Shown one piece after another: positions 1 to 9,338 of a DNA stretch of 64,000 nt. Numbering within the stretch: position 1 is the stretch's first letter; each line of letters begins with the position of its first letter. The stretch spans positions 310,001-374,000 of the forward strand of contig JARLHI010000075.1 of assembly GCA_031292355.1 (NCBI GenBank), given 5' to 3'. The notes beneath the pieces are model-generated. The model saw only the letters and a program-made list of their open reading frames with translations. It was not told the DNA's origin and did not search any database. This DNA comes from Candidatus Obscuribacterales bacterium (GTDB lineage Bacteria; Cyanobacteriota; Vampirovibrionia; Obscuribacterales; Obscuribacteraceae). Made by a program: the position numbers and the translations under genes.

Positions 1-2
1 CA

Positions 3-476
3 TCTGCTTCTGGCAATATGCATTCGGGTCGAGTCGGTTTCTGCGAATTAGTTTTTGAAGCAAATGCGGATAGAGCAAAACTTCAAAAGTTCCCGCAAGT
101 AATTTTTCGAATTGGACCAATCGAAGCGCCTTTTGTACCTGGAGCAAGAGTCGGAGCATCGAGTTTTATTGGTACCGGGCCTGCCAGAAACACGATTCTG
201 AGCGATGGCGGCATCAAGAACTCAGAACAATTGTTTTATCGGCTCAATCAACTGAAACCAGGAATAATCGAGCAGGATTCAGGCGAGCGGGCGATCACTA
301 TTCGAAAAGTAAGACAAATTAGTGCCGACTTGCGAGAAAACGTAGTCTATTACGCCCTCGTTGGACCAGACCAGATGTACATTTACATCGTTCAGGTCGA
401 TTATTTGAGCAATGGCGATTTCAAGTCTAAGCTCTTGATACACGGCATTCTCAAACGCAAGCACGATACAGCCTGA
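3..476 (+). CDS. hypothetical protein, possibly cut by the left window edge
   Basis: The reading frame is open to the left edge, so the true start may lie outside the window; the first in-frame ATG is at 18, which gives 152 residues. I see no signal peptide, membrane segment or recognisable catalytic motif in the visible part. The C-terminal half alternates hydrophobic and charged residues in a beta-rich pattern (VVYYALVG, MYIYIVQVDYL). The stop is followed after about 100 bases by the first kinase gene on the same strand. I do not recognise the family. Confidence refers to the gene being real. Confidence 0.6.
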   Translation, partial: SASGNMHSGRVGFCELVFEANADRAKLQKFPQVIFRIGPIEAPFVPGARVGASSFIGTGPARNTILSDGGIKNSEQLFYRLNQLKPGIIEQDSGERAITIRKVRQISADLRENVVYYALVGPDQMYIYIVQVDYLSNGDFKSKLLIHGILKRKHDTA

Positions 477-503
477 AGGGCAATGTTTAACTCTTCGTCT
501 ACA

Positions 504-565
504 GAGGAAAAATGCTATAGATGGCCAACCATCTTCGTCGCTTCGACCTCATTAAATAGTCAAAA
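504..565 (+). repeat. duplicated leader segment upstream of kinase 1
   Basis: These 62 bases align without gaps to 2749-2810 upstream of kinase 2, with about 45 of 62 positions identical by hand count. Each copy ends exactly 14 bases before a TTG start. Differences are spread over all three codon positions, which argues for a duplicated untranslated leader rather than a conserved peptide. Confidence 0.7.
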
Positions 566-579
566 AATGTGAGCAATTC

Positions 580-2667
580 TTGAAAGAATCAGAGAACTTT
601 CAAACAGCGACCACACAAAATGCGGCAAATCAGTCCGGTCGGTCCAGGTTCGCTCAGGGGCAGGTAGTTGCCGAGCGCTACAAAATTGACTCCGTTCTGG
701 GCATTGGCGGAATGGGAGTTGTTTACAAGGTCGAGCAAATCTTTTTGCGCAAATTTTTTGCGATGAAAACCCTGGAAATAGAAGATGCATCAGGCTTATT
801 CTGCCGCCGCTTTCAACAAGAAGGAGCGGCCGTAAGCCGTCTGGACCATCCCAATGTCGTAAAAATCCACGATTTCGACTTGCTCGATGGCAAAATGCCA
901 TTTTATGTCATGGACTTTATCGATGGCACCAGCCTTGCCTCGCTCATCAAGCAACAAGGCTCGCTGGAAATTGATGATGCTCTGAAAATTTTTATACGCG
1001 TGAGCATGGCGCTGCAACATGCCCACGAAACTGACATCGTGCACCGAGACATCAAACCAAGCAATATCATGCTTCAGAGTCGCAATTTTGCCAACGATTC
1101 CTGTGTAAAACTGGTCGATTTTGGCATTGCCAAATTGAAAACCGAAGGTAACGAACTACAGAATCTGACCCGCACAGGTGACGTCTTTGGCAGCCCCCTG
1201 TACATGAGTCCCGAGCAGTGCCTGGGAATCGGCGTTGATAATCGCACCGACATTTATTCTTTCGGCTGCGCTCTTTTTGAAGCACTGACTGGCTCGCCGC
1301 CTCATGTTGGTGAGAATTCATTGTCGACTATGATCAAACATCGCGAAGAATCGGCTCCCTCTTTGACCGAAGGATCGCTCGGCAAAAAATTTCCATCTGC
1401 ATTAGAAGCTGTGCTGCAACAACTTCTACGCAAAGATCCAAACGAACGCTATCAAAACTTTAGCGATGTCACTGAAGATTTAACGGCCCTTGCAAATGGC
1501 AAGAAACCCAAACATGTAAAAGCGGTCAAATTCGACACGGTTCAATCACCTGCGGCTTCGCGCCCATCATCGTCAAAAGCATGGTGGTTGCTTCCATTAA
1601 GTGGATTAATTCTTGTTTCGGCTTTTGCCTGGTACGCCCTGAAATCAGCGCCAAAGCAACCAATTATCACAAAACCACTGATAACGACGACGACGTCGGT
1701 CACCAGTCAGCCGAGTGTGACAACTATTTCTCCAGAGATTCAAGAATTTTACGATAACGGACAGCTGAAGGCTAAAAGCGAAATTGAAAGATCTTATGGT
1801 AGCGAAATAGAAACAGCTTATGGCAACGAAATACCGTATTCGGTACAGTGCTTAGACTCTGCAAATCGAAAAGTTCGCATATTTCAATTTCCCAATGCAA
1901 CTTCACTAGGAACGCTTAAAATTAACCATCATATTTTTAAAGCCCAGGGAGACGTTATTGTCAGAGATCCAGGACCAATGCAGCTAGAGGCTAGCTATGC
2001 CTGTTGTGAACGCCCGACTCTGCTCGAGAAATTTAGACCAGACGAAATCGACGTACTCATAGTCGATGGTCTTGATTCAGCAGTAGATGAAGTCCTTAGT
2101 CACCTGAATAAATGGACGGCTCTAACAATGCTCAATATAAAAAATACTGACATCGGCAATAAAGGTCTGAGCTATGTGTCGAACAATCCCAGCTTGTTAG
2201 AATTACGCGTCAACGGCTCAAAAGTTACAGGCAAAGGTATTGCGGCTTTAAAGTGCATCAATCATCTCGAAAAAATTGACGCTAGCATGATGACCGGGGC
2301 GGACGATTTGTTCAAGGCTTTAAAAAACTCACGTCAATTGAGAGAACTCAATGTATGGCGAGATAAATTGACTGACGACGACCTAAAAAATTTAAGACAA
2401 GTCACGTCACTGCAAAACCTGGACATCTCCGAAAACACAAAGATTACAGATAAAGGGATTGAATATTTGGCGTTGCCGCAACTTCGACGATTGTTGATAA
2501 AGCGTTGCAGTATCACAGAAGAGTGCTTTTCATTTCTAAAAACGCTACCAAATCTAAACAGTGTCAGCATTGGTACAGACTGGAGTTCCACAAAACAGGC
2601 GCTTTTCAAAAAAACCTTGCCTGGGGTATCACTGATTATTGAAAAAGAATCGCATCATATGTATTAG
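580..2667 (+). CDS. receptor-like Ser/Thr protein kinase with C-terminal LRRs (copy 1)
   Basis: This is a Hanks-type kinase of 695 residues. The glycine loop GIGGMG is at 41-46, the ATP-binding lysine in AMKTLE at 63, the catalytic HRDIKPSN at 155-162, DFG at 180-182, and the activation segment ends near SPE at 210-212. A single membrane helix follows at about 334-354. The remainder should lie outside the cytoplasm and carries a conserved Cys-Cys-Glu-Arg-Pro segment and then leucine-rich repeats of the bacterial LxxLDIS-ITDKG kind to the end. The start is TTG at 580, because an in-frame stop at 553 excludes anything further upstream and no ATG lies between. The tandem paralogue at 2825 has the same architecture. 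The ligand and the substrates are unknown. Confidence 0.95.
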   Translation: MKESENFQTATTQNAANQSGRSRFAQGQVVAERYKIDSVLGIGGMGVVYKVEQIFLRKFFAMKTLEIEDASGLFCRRFQQEGAAVSRLDHPNVVKIHDFDLLDGKMPFYVMDFIDGTSLASLIKQQGSLEIDDALKIFIRVSMALQHAHETDIVHRDIKPSNIMLQSRNFANDSCVKLVDFGIAKLKTEGNELQNLTRTGDVFGSPLYMSPEQCLGIGVDNRTDIYSFGCALFEALTGSPPHVGENSLSTMIKHREESAPSLTEGSLGKKFPSALEAVLQQLLRKDPNERYQNFSDVTEDLTALANGKKPKHVKAVKFDTVQSPAASRPSSSKAWWLLPLSGLILVSAFAWYALKSAPKQPIITKPLITTTTSVTSQPSVTTISPEIQEFYDNGQLKAKSEIERSYGSEIETAYGNEIPYSVQCLDSANRKVRIFQFPNATSLGTLKINHHIFKAQGDVIVRDPGPMQLEASYACCERPTLLEKFRPDEIDVLIVDGLDSAVDEVLSHLNKWTALTMLNIKNTDIGNKGLSYVSNNPSLLELRVNGSKVTGKGIAALKCINHLEKIDASMMTGADDLFKALKNSRQLRELNVWRDKLTDDDLKNLRQVTSLQNLDISENTKITDKGIEYLALPQLRRLLIKRCSITEECFSFLKTLPNLNSVSIGTDWSSTKQALFKKTLPGVSLIIEKESHHMY

Positions 2668-2748
2668 TCTCTTTCAATCGCCCTACCTCTGAAGACAATC
2701 ATGCCTTACTTGAGCAATCTACAACAACTGTTTAAGTCTAAACCACCA

Positions 2749-2810
2749 GAGGAAAAAAGGAATAGACGGCTAGCTATAACCGTCGCCTTGACCTGCTTAA
2801 CCAGCCAAAA
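2749..2810 (+). repeat. duplicated leader segment upstream of kinase 2
   Basis: This is the partner of 504-565, with equal length, about 73 percent identity and the same 14-base distance to a TTG start. In this copy a 55-codon frame (ATG 2701, stop 2866-2868) runs across the segment and overlaps the kinase start in another frame. Copy 1 has only a 29-codon equivalent (483-572), so coding conservation is weak. Confidence 0.7.
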
Positions 2811-2824
2811 GCCACGAACGACTA

Positions 2825-4930
2825 TTGAAAGAGCCAAACAGCTATCAAACAGGCGCTTCGAAGAATGACACCAATCAATCTGGACATTCCAGTTTTGCTC
2901 AGGGGCAAGTTCTAGCCGAGCGCTACAAAGTCGATGCAGTCCTCGGCATTGGCGGAATGGGAGTCGTCTACAAGGTCGAGCAGATATTTCTGCACAAAAT
3001 ATTTGCGATGAAGACTCTGGAAATAGAAGACGCAACAGGTATGTTCTGGCGTCGTTTTCAACAAGAGGGAGAGGCCGTAAGTCGCCTCGATCATCCCAAT
3101 GTCGTCAAAATTTACGATTTCGGTCTCATTGATGGAAAAATGCCCTTCTATGTCATGGATTTTATCGATGGCATCAGCCTTTCCGGTCTTTTGAAACAGC
3201 TGGGTTCGCTAGACGTCGACGACGCTTTAAAAATCTTTATTCGTGTGAGCATGGCGCTACAACATGCCCACGAGACAGAGATCATTCATCGCGACATTAA
3301 GCCAAGCAATATTATGCTTCAAAGCCGCAATTTTGCCAGCGAATCCTGTGTCAAGCTGGTCGATTTCGGCATTGCCAAACTAAAAACCGAAGGCAACGAA
3401 TTACAAAACCTAACGCGCACTGGTGATGTATTCGGCAGCCCTTTATACATGAGTCCCGAGCAATGCCTTGGCATTGGTGTCGATCACCGCACCGATATCT
3501 ACTCATTCGGCTGCGCTTTGTTTGAGGCACTTACGGGTTCGCCACCTCATATGGGCGAAAATTCTTTATCGACGATGATCAAACATCGTGAAGAATCAGC
3601 ACCATCTTTAAGCGAAGGGTCACTGGGCAAAAAGTTTTCACCTGCTTTAGAGGCAGTCGTGCAGAAGCTCTTGCAAAAGAAGCCAGATGACCGCTATCAA
3701 AACTTTGGCGATGTCACAGAAGATCTCATTGCACTATCCAACGGCAAGAAACCGACTCACGTGCAAGCAAACAAATCAGACAATTTTCAACCAGGAGCAA
3801 CTGCTAAAGCAACGGCCTCTAAGAAGTCATCTTTTAAGATGTGGTGGCTAGTGTCATTGACTGCAGTCGCTGTCGTGGGGCTGCTGGGGTGGTATGCGTT
3901 CAAGCCAGTGGCAAAACCACCGGTAGTGGCAAAGCCGGTCGCAGTCGCAAGCGCAAGTACAGAGTCTGCGAAGAAAAAGGCAGATAAAGCGCCGGTTTCT
4001 CCTGAGCTGCAAGCATTTTATGATGATGGTCAACTAAGAGAAAGAGCTGAAGAGGAGAGGTGTTATAACCATGACCCAGACAAAAAATATTCAACGCCAT
4101 GTATAAACGCCGCTCATCAAAGTGTTCGTGTATTTCAATTTCCCTTAGCTATTTCACTCGGAAAAATAGAAGTGGGCAATAAAAAGTATCTGGCTCAAGG
4201 TGACGTTATCATCCCTGAGCCAGGACCGTTAGCCTTTACTCCAAGTTATGAGTGCTGCGAGCGTCCAAGTTTGCTAGACAACTTCCGATTAGACGAAATC
4301 TATGATCTCGATATCAACCATAAGGAGTCTGCGACAGATGAGGTCCTTGCTCATATTGACAAATGGAAGAATCTACAAATTCTCAATATTGCGGGCAATG
4401 ATATAACGAACAGAGGTTTGGCCTATCTGGCTGAGAATTCTTCACTCACGGACTTGCGCGTTGCTGGCACCCCTGTCACCGGCAAAGCAATAGCTGCTCT
4501 TAAATGCCTCAATCATCTCGAAAGGTTTGAGGCTGGTCTGCTGACAGAGGCACCAAATCTACTCAGGGCTTTACGGGGTTCCAAGTGTTTGAAGAAGCTC
4601 ACCATACAAGGCTCTAAGTTGATTGATGATGATCTTGAAAATTTGAGTACAATAACCTCCCTTAAAGATATTGATATTTCCGAAAACAACCTGATTACTG
4701 ATAAGGGGCTGCAGTATTTAAATTTGCCAAATTTAAGAGGGCTGAGCATCAGACAATGCAAGATCACAGAAGCTAGTTTTCCATTTTTAAAATCGCTACC
4801 CCGTTTGAGCAATATCTATATCGCTGAAGACTGGCCGCCGCAAAGACAAGCGCTTTTCCATGAAATGATGCCCCGTGTACAGCTTCGGATAGACAACACC
4901 CGGAACCAAATTTTCAGAATGTTGAAGTGA
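2825..4930 (+). CDS. receptor-like Ser/Thr protein kinase with C-terminal LRRs (copy 2)
   Basis: This tandem paralogue of the gene at 580 has 701 residues. It keeps the glycine loop, the lysine in AMKTLE, HRDIKPSN, DFGIAK and the SPLYMSPEQ segment, and is nearly identical to copy 1 over the kinase domain. Divergence is concentrated in the juxtamembrane linker and the LRR half, as expected if the sensor parts have specialised while the kinase is held constant. One membrane helix lies at about 339-359. The extracytoplasmic region repeats the CCERP segment and ends in LRRs with ITNRGLAYLA and ITDKGLQYLN units. The start is TTG, matching the position used in copy 1; an in-frame stop at 2798 limits upstream extension. 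Confidence 0.95.
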   Translation: MKEPNSYQTGASKNDTNQSGHSSFAQGQVLAERYKVDAVLGIGGMGVVYKVEQIFLHKIFAMKTLEIEDATGMFWRRFQQEGEAVSRLDHPNVVKIYDFGLIDGKMPFYVMDFIDGISLSGLLKQLGSLDVDDALKIFIRVSMALQHAHETEIIHRDIKPSNIMLQSRNFASESCVKLVDFGIAKLKTEGNELQNLTRTGDVFGSPLYMSPEQCLGIGVDHRTDIYSFGCALFEALTGSPPHMGENSLSTMIKHREESAPSLSEGSLGKKFSPALEAVVQKLLQKKPDDRYQNFGDVTEDLIALSNGKKPTHVQANKSDNFQPGATAKATASKKSSFKMWWLVSLTAVAVVGLLGWYAFKPVAKPPVVAKPVAVASASTESAKKKADKAPVSPELQAFYDDGQLRERAEEERCYNHDPDKKYSTPCINAAHQSVRVFQFPLAISLGKIEVGNKKYLAQGDVIIPEPGPLAFTPSYECCERPSLLDNFRLDEIYDLDINHKESATDEVLAHIDKWKNLQILNIAGNDITNRGLAYLAENSSLTDLRVAGTPVTGKAIAALKCLNHLERFEAGLLTEAPNLLRALRGSKCLKKLTIQGSKLIDDDLENLSTITSLKDIDISENNLITDKGLQYLNLPNLRGLSIRQCKITEASFPFLKSLPRLSNIYIAEDWPPQRQALFHEMMPRVQLRIDNTRNQIFRMLK

Positions 4931-4939
4931 TAGCAAACA

Positions 4940-5695
4940 CTATTTGCCCAGAAGCTCAGTTAAACGCGTATTGAAAGTACGTGGACCTTCATTATAGATT
5001 TCAATATCTTTGCCATCCAGATAAATCAAATGAGGAAAGGTTGTGACCTTGTATTTTTGCAGCAGGGTGACAGTCGCTGGATCGGAGACATCCAGTCGCT
5101 GAAAATTAAACGACCCGCGATAAGACCTCGCGGCGGCGTCGAATATTGGAGCGAACTGTTGAGATTCCTTGTTTGCCGATTCAAAGAAGTAAATTTTGCA
5201 GCGACCGTACGGCAACCTTGACGAAACGCCATAGTTAGCATCGCTCGAAGCGCCGCTGCCAGCAGAAGTGTTGTTATTTGAATTATCAGTCGCAATCGCG
5301 GGCTCAGTCGCGGGCTCAGCCGCAGGCGAACTACCCGTCGAGACAACAGAAGAATTGCCGTGCAGCGCTGTCTCGGCATAAGAGCGCAGACGCTTGTCTT
5401 TGCTGTTTTTGGCTACCCACACAAATTGCCCTTTAGCTGAAGCGCCACTGTGCAAGCGGTCATAACAAAGCCCGAGGTAATAATGATAAAGCGGATCTGC
5501 CGGGCTTGCTTTTATGGTCTTTAGAAGTATTGGCAAAGCAGCCGCATATTCACCCTTGTTATAGAGGACGACTCCTTCATTGACCTTTACCGGCTGCTTT
5601 GCCTTCGCTTTTGCAGCGAAGACCGGATTGCTTGCCACGCAAAAACAACAGGCGACGACAAAAAAACGACTTGTTTGACTGACCAAAGTATTCAA
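4940..5695 (-). CDS. secreted TPR and thioredoxin-fold protein without CxxC
   Basis: The 251-residue protein starts with a Sec signal peptide ending near PVFAAKA. Residues of about 38-110 look like one or two TPR helix pairs (LYNKGEYAAALPILL, YHYYLGLCYDRL). A Ser/Asn/Ala-rich linker follows, and then a C-terminal thioredoxin-like domain (KIYFFESANKES to TFPHLIYLDGKD) that keeps the cis-proline region TFP but has no CxxC at the expected helix start. It is therefore unlikely to be a classical disulfide oxidoreductase; a binding or scaffolding role is an inference. It converges on kinase copy 2 with nine bases between the stops. Confidence 0.85.
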   Translation of the reverse strand: MNTLVSQTSRFFVVACCFCVASNPVFAAKAKAKQPVKVNEGVVLYNKGEYAAALPILLKTIKASPADPLYHYYLGLCYDRLHSGASAKGQFVWVAKNSKDKRLRSYAETALHGNSSVVSTGSSPAAEPATEPAIATDNSNNNTSAGSGASSDANYGVSSRLPYGRCKIYFFESANKESQQFAPIFDAAARSYRGSFNFQRLDVSDPATVTLLQKYKVTTFPHLIYLDGKDIEIYNEGPRTFNTRLTELLGK

Positions 5696-5842
5696 CGCCC
5701 TTTTTCATCCCCAAGCAATGGACCAGAATAGTTCCTATTTGAACTTATTCCCGGCCAATTACAATATTTGTCTGCATTAGCAACTTAAGACGGCAAATCG
5801 GCTGAAACCGATCGCAGACAGACTTTACAGCATCAACAGAAC

Positions 5843-6301
5843 CTAAAGCTTGAAATGCTTTTTGATCAAATCGATAGCATCAAGAGCTGAAGCGCCCTCA
5901 GTCACTTTGCCGGCCGAATCTTTATAGTACAGGTGTAATTCGGGGCTGAAGCGAATGTCGAGTTCACATTTTTTATTTGAAAATGTGACCAGTATTGAGC
6001 CATTAGGAGAAACGAAAAAACGCGGCGTTTCTAACGTGGCGTCTATCTTATTTTTAACGGTCTTGAGAAAGGATTTGACAGCGTTGAATATCTCAGCGTC
6101 AGGCGCTTTATCCCCCTCTTCTTCATCCTCATAATCTTGTGCATTTGCCTCAATTTCAGACAATTTTTGTAGGGAGGTTTCAAACCAATCTAGCTCGAGT
6201 TTTTCTGAAGCTTCCATGCAATTCCTTCTTGCTATGAATGATTTGAAGCCTGGGCTGGACTCAAGCTCAAATCCGAGGGTACAACCGTGGCAGATTATCA
6301 T
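5843..6301 (-). CDS. hypothetical protein with N-terminal CxxC
   Basis: The gene encodes 152 residues if it starts at 6301, where GGAGG lies seven bases upstream. The N-terminus contains CHGC, a possible half zinc site. A second in-frame ATG at 6217 also has a good AAGGA and would give 124 residues without the Cys pair, so the start is not settled. The middle is strongly acidic (DYEDEEEGD) and the C-terminal part looks like a small alpha/beta domain (PRFFVSPNGSILVTFSN, then DAIDLIKKHFKL). I do not recognise a family. It is transcribed away from the next gene. Confidence 0.7.
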   Translation of the reverse strand: MIICHGCTLGFELESSPGFKSFIARRNCMEASEKLELDWFETSLQKLSEIEANAQDYEDEEEGDKAPDAEIFNAVKSFLKTVKNKIDATLETPRFFVSPNGSILVTFSNKKCELDIRFSPELHLYYKDSAGKVTEGASALDAIDLIKKHFKL

Positions 6302-6593
6302 TTTTTGCCTCCACGAACAATGGGGCAAGAGGATGCCTGCCAAGACATAATAATCCGCAAAGAAAGTGATTCTTGCTCAGAATTTTTTCTGCATAGCAAT
6401 GCCACCATAAAAATCAAAAAGAACTTCAATTGAGGTTTCGCTATTGTTGTGAACGTGTAGAATTGAAATAGTGCTCGCAAGTAATTTTTACTTGCCTAGC
6501 GTAAATTTCAGGAAACCAGGAATCTCTAGACACGGTTGTTACTCGCCCTGCCACCAGGGTGAATTTTGCCACGCAAAAAGAAGAGAGGTAAAA

Positions 6594-7685
6594 GTGACTG
6601 AATCAGTAATGGTTGTATTCGACAATACAAAATCCGGACAGAGTCTTTTTATATCCGTCAATCGAGCCGATGGACCATGGTTAACGTTGAACAGCAAGAA
6701 TCCTGTCTGGCAGTATAATTTCGACAACACCTGCCAAATCGAAGTTGCATCCGGTAGCAATTACATCTTCCCATTCATTGAATATAGTTCAGGAGTTGGC
6801 GCAAGACTTTTTGTCTCGCAACAAGCTATAACTGGCGCTCCCAATTTGACTACTGCTCAATTTGTATTCGACAAAATAGAGATGGGCTGGAACGCTATCT
6901 GGAATCAGACTAGTGTCGACTTCCTCGGCATCCCCATGCAAATACAGGTTAACGATTCACCACCTTACGGCTTCAAAGACACCGCCAGCCGAGACGTAGT
7001 TTTGCAAGGTTTGATGAATGTGACGGCGCCGTACAACACATTTGTCTATCCAGTTGGAGCAAACTCGCCTCAATCGATTTACCGTATGTTCTCACCAGGA
7101 CAGGCGTCTTCAATGGGAGCTCCCCCTTGGGGCTATCAGCTCAATAACTGCTTGAGTCAAGCTATCAACTTGGGTTTAGCCGCGCTGAATGGTTATCAGG
7201 GACCATTCAACTATGGCGGCTTTGTAATGACCAACTTCAAACAATTATCTAGTACATCAATAAGCCTCAGCGTCAACGGCGAAACTATCACACTGACCAA
7301 TGTCACTACTGACGGTGCACTGGCGTGTACTATAGCCTCTTCACCAAATGATGCAGCCGGGCAAAAAGCAGCTGGCTTAATTGGGGCCGTAATCAACCGC
7401 GGCGTTCTCTACAATCCCGCCCTGTGGGGTCAAAATGTGCCACCCAACAGTGGCTACCCAATCAACTACTATGTGCAAGCTGCGAACAACGCCAATCAGT
7501 TTAACTATTATGCTCAATTCCTTCACAGCATGAGTCTGGATGGCTTGTGTTATGCCATGCCTTATGACGATTTCTTCGAACAAGACGCAGCCATGACGGT
7601 TTCAGCCGGTGCAAAGGTACGCATCACGCCGCTATCATTACTTTATGCAATGAGCACGAAAGAATTGATGGCCAGGACGACCTAG
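6594..7685 (+). CDS. thaumatin-like / GH64-type beta-1,3-glucanase-like protein
   Basis: A GTG at 6594 with GAGAGG five bases upstream gives 363 residues; the frame extends upstream to an ATG at 6471, but that region lacks a ribosome site. The protein opens with an FDNTKSGQSLFISVN strand pattern and ends with GLCYAMPYDDFFEQ followed by a beta-strand, which resembles the YxFxYDD end of glycoside hydrolase family 64 and its thaumatin-like relatives. The composition is rich in Asn, Gly, Tyr and Ser, typical of beta-sandwich carbohydrate-active proteins. No signal peptide is evident from the chosen start. The family call is from memory of motifs, and catalytic acids could not be assigned with certainty. 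Confidence 0.6.
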   Translation: MTESVMVVFDNTKSGQSLFISVNRADGPWLTLNSKNPVWQYNFDNTCQIEVASGSNYIFPFIEYSSGVGARLFVSQQAITGAPNLTTAQFVFDKIEMGWNAIWNQTSVDFLGIPMQIQVNDSPPYGFKDTASRDVVLQGLMNVTAPYNTFVYPVGANSPQSIYRMFSPGQASSMGAPPWGYQLNNCLSQAINLGLAALNGYQGPFNYGGFVMTNFKQLSSTSISLSVNGETITLTNVTTDGALACTIASSPNDAAGQKAAGLIGAVINRGVLYNPALWGQNVPPNSGYPINYYVQAANNANQFNYYAQFLHSMSLDGLCYAMPYDDFFEQDAAMTVSAGAKVRITPLSLLYAMSTKELMARTT

Positions 7686-7687
7686 AA

Positions 7688-8470
7688 TCAACTGAGCCAC
7701 TGCAATTCTTTCAACTCTGCAACAGGTTCATCAAACGAACACGTTCCAACGGAGTGGATGAATTGCAGTCGGCTCTCTTTGATTTGAGCAACATTCAGAG
7801 TTTTACCTTGCCACCGCGCGACGTCATCGAAACTGAATGCCTCTGCGCTTTGTTCGGCAACAATTGGCTCAATGTCAATTTCGCCATTCCAGGCAAAAGC
7901 GGCAGCCATCAGTACGTTAATAAAACCATGCATCACCGCCTGCGGTGCTTCATTATCATATGTCAAAGAACGCATTGCTCGAATGGGGTGGTGCAAACCC
8001 GCCGTCGCCTTAAAAGGCAAACGCAATCTGGCGCATTCGCTAATGAAAGAGGCAACCTCTTTGGGGCTTGGAATAGCCTCTGGTTTTACGCCGCCAGTGC
8101 GAATTTTGGCAAAACAACCCGATTTTTTGACATCTTCTAATTTATTCAATTCATTAAGAGCGACTTCGCAATAAACTGGTTTGACAGCTGCTAAGATGTC
8201 TTTGGTTTCAAGCGCAGCTACTCTCGTTTGATCAACATTTGACAGTACGCTCAAACAATCGACAAAGGCACCCGGTATGTGCTCAATGTCGTGAGCGTTG
8301 ACGACAAGATATCTGAGCATCCAGGCGTAATCGCTGCGCTTATAAACATTGTAATTCAGTACAGCCTGATCGAGAGAGACTGTCGCAGGAGGAAAAATTC
8401 CAGCATAGTCTATGAAGTTATCGAGCAATGCCCTGAGAGCAGGAGCTACCGTGGTAGTTTTTGCTTGCAT
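7688..8470 (-). CDS. conserved hypothetical, barrel-like enzyme
   Basis: This 260-residue soluble protein has no signal peptide. Several strand-like blocks end in polar residues: LRYLVVNA, AKIRTGG at about 123-129, and KATAGLHHP at about 156-164. This is the kind of pattern seen in alpha/beta barrels that bind phosphorylated or acidic ligands. I remember proteins with the KIRTGG and KATAGLHH signatures as widespread but unnamed, and I assign no reaction. The ATG directly follows the TAG stop of the upstream DUF4239 gene with no bases between, so the two are very likely co-translated. Confidence 0.75.
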   Translation of the reverse strand: MQAKTTTVAPALRALLDNFIDYAGIFPPATVSLDQAVLNYNVYKRSDYAWMLRYLVVNAHDIEHIPGAFVDCLSVLSNVDQTRVAALETKDILAAVKPVYCEVALNELNKLEDVKKSGCFAKIRTGGVKPEAIPSPKEVASFISECARLRLPFKATAGLHHPIRAMRSLTYDNEAPQAVMHGFINVLMAAAFAWNGEIDIEPIVAEQSAEAFSFDDVARWQGKTLNVAQIKESRLQFIHSVGTCSFDEPVAELKELQWLS

Positions 8471-9325
8471 CTACTTCGTAGTCCCCGGTCCTTTCTGGGC
8501 GTTTTTAGTTGCGCAAATCTGCTCGCGGAAAACCGTTAAGTCGGTCTCAAAGGCTGTTGGAGAAACCATCACGTCACCAGAAAAGGGATCGTCATAGGCA
8601 ACGAGCAAAAATATATTGAGACAAATAACCACGCTGACAATTGCCACCATCAGCATTTGAATTTTGAAATTGCCCGCACCAAAGAAATACGTGAACAAAA
8701 TAGTGGCGGCACCGCCGATTGACAGAACAAGCCATAATGTCGGTGCAAGGCTGTTATTCAACGCCTCTACACGCAAACGGCGGCAATCACCAAGGCTGAC
8801 GATAGCCGGCAATAATGATTGCTGCACATTACTTTGGCCTTGGGTAATAGGATTGTATGTTGCGCATTCATTGGCGAGAAGAACATATGACTCACGCGCT
8901 TCAGGGCTTGTTTGCTTCTTCGCAAGCATCGGCCATTCTATTTTGACCACTCTTTCGGCATAATCAACGCATAATTTGCGGATGCGATCGCGATTAGCTG
9001 CTGGTAATCCTTCAGCCAGTATAAATATGTCACCAAGTGACGCAGCCTCCTGCTGGGTGGTTGAACGAGCGGTGCTAAACCTTTGCATGGCATCGCCCAC
9101 CATAAAGCCAAGCAGCACTGCAAACATCATCCCAACCACTTGAGAAAGCGGATCGGCGACGTCATGTTGTGTTTTCAATTCGGCAGCGAGCAACCAGCGC
9201 CTACAAATTACCAATCCGCCAAGCGAAATCGAAACTATTATGATGGTAAAAAGCAGGCTAGTTCCAAAGGTTGATGGCACTGCGTCAATCCTGAGCTGAA
9301 AGAGGCGGAATTCAGCCCCCATCAT
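8471..9325 (-). CDS. DUF4239 family membrane protein
   Basis: The 284-residue protein has two hydrophobic helices near the N-terminus (LLFTIIIVSISLGGLVI and VVGMMFAVLLGFMVG) and two near the C-terminus (LWLVLSIGGAATILFTYFF and MLMVAIVSVVICLNIFLLVAY), with a soluble helical region between them. The motif AYDDPFSGDVMVSP after the last helix is characteristic of DUF4239, a family distantly compared with bestrophin channels. The function is unknown. The stop codon abuts the start of the downstream barrel-like gene, indicating an operon. Confidence 0.8.
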   Translation of the reverse strand: MMGAEFRLFQLRIDAVPSTFGTSLLFTIIIVSISLGGLVICRRWLLAAELKTQHDVADPLSQVVGMMFAVLLGFMVGDAMQRFSTARSTTQQEAASLGDIFILAEGLPAANRDRIRKLCVDYAERVVKIEWPMLAKKQTSPEARESYVLLANECATYNPITQGQSNVQQSLLPAIVSLGDCRRLRVEALNNSLAPTLWLVLSIGGAATILFTYFFGAGNFKIQMLMVAIVSVVICLNIFLLVAYDDPFSGDVMVSPTAFETDLTVFREQICATKNAQKGPGTTK

Positions 9326-9338
9326 ACAGCACTCGATT

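Noticed and set aside
483..2868. Short peptides encoded in the leaders of both kinases (29 and 55 codons)
   Set aside because: The two copies differ equally at all codon positions and the lengths do not agree, so peptide coding is not supported; the DNA similarity is better explained by leader duplication.
6298..6480. 60-codon minus-strand frame upstream of the CxxC hypothetical gene
   Set aside because: No ribosome site, no family, and it overlaps the start of a better gene in another frame.
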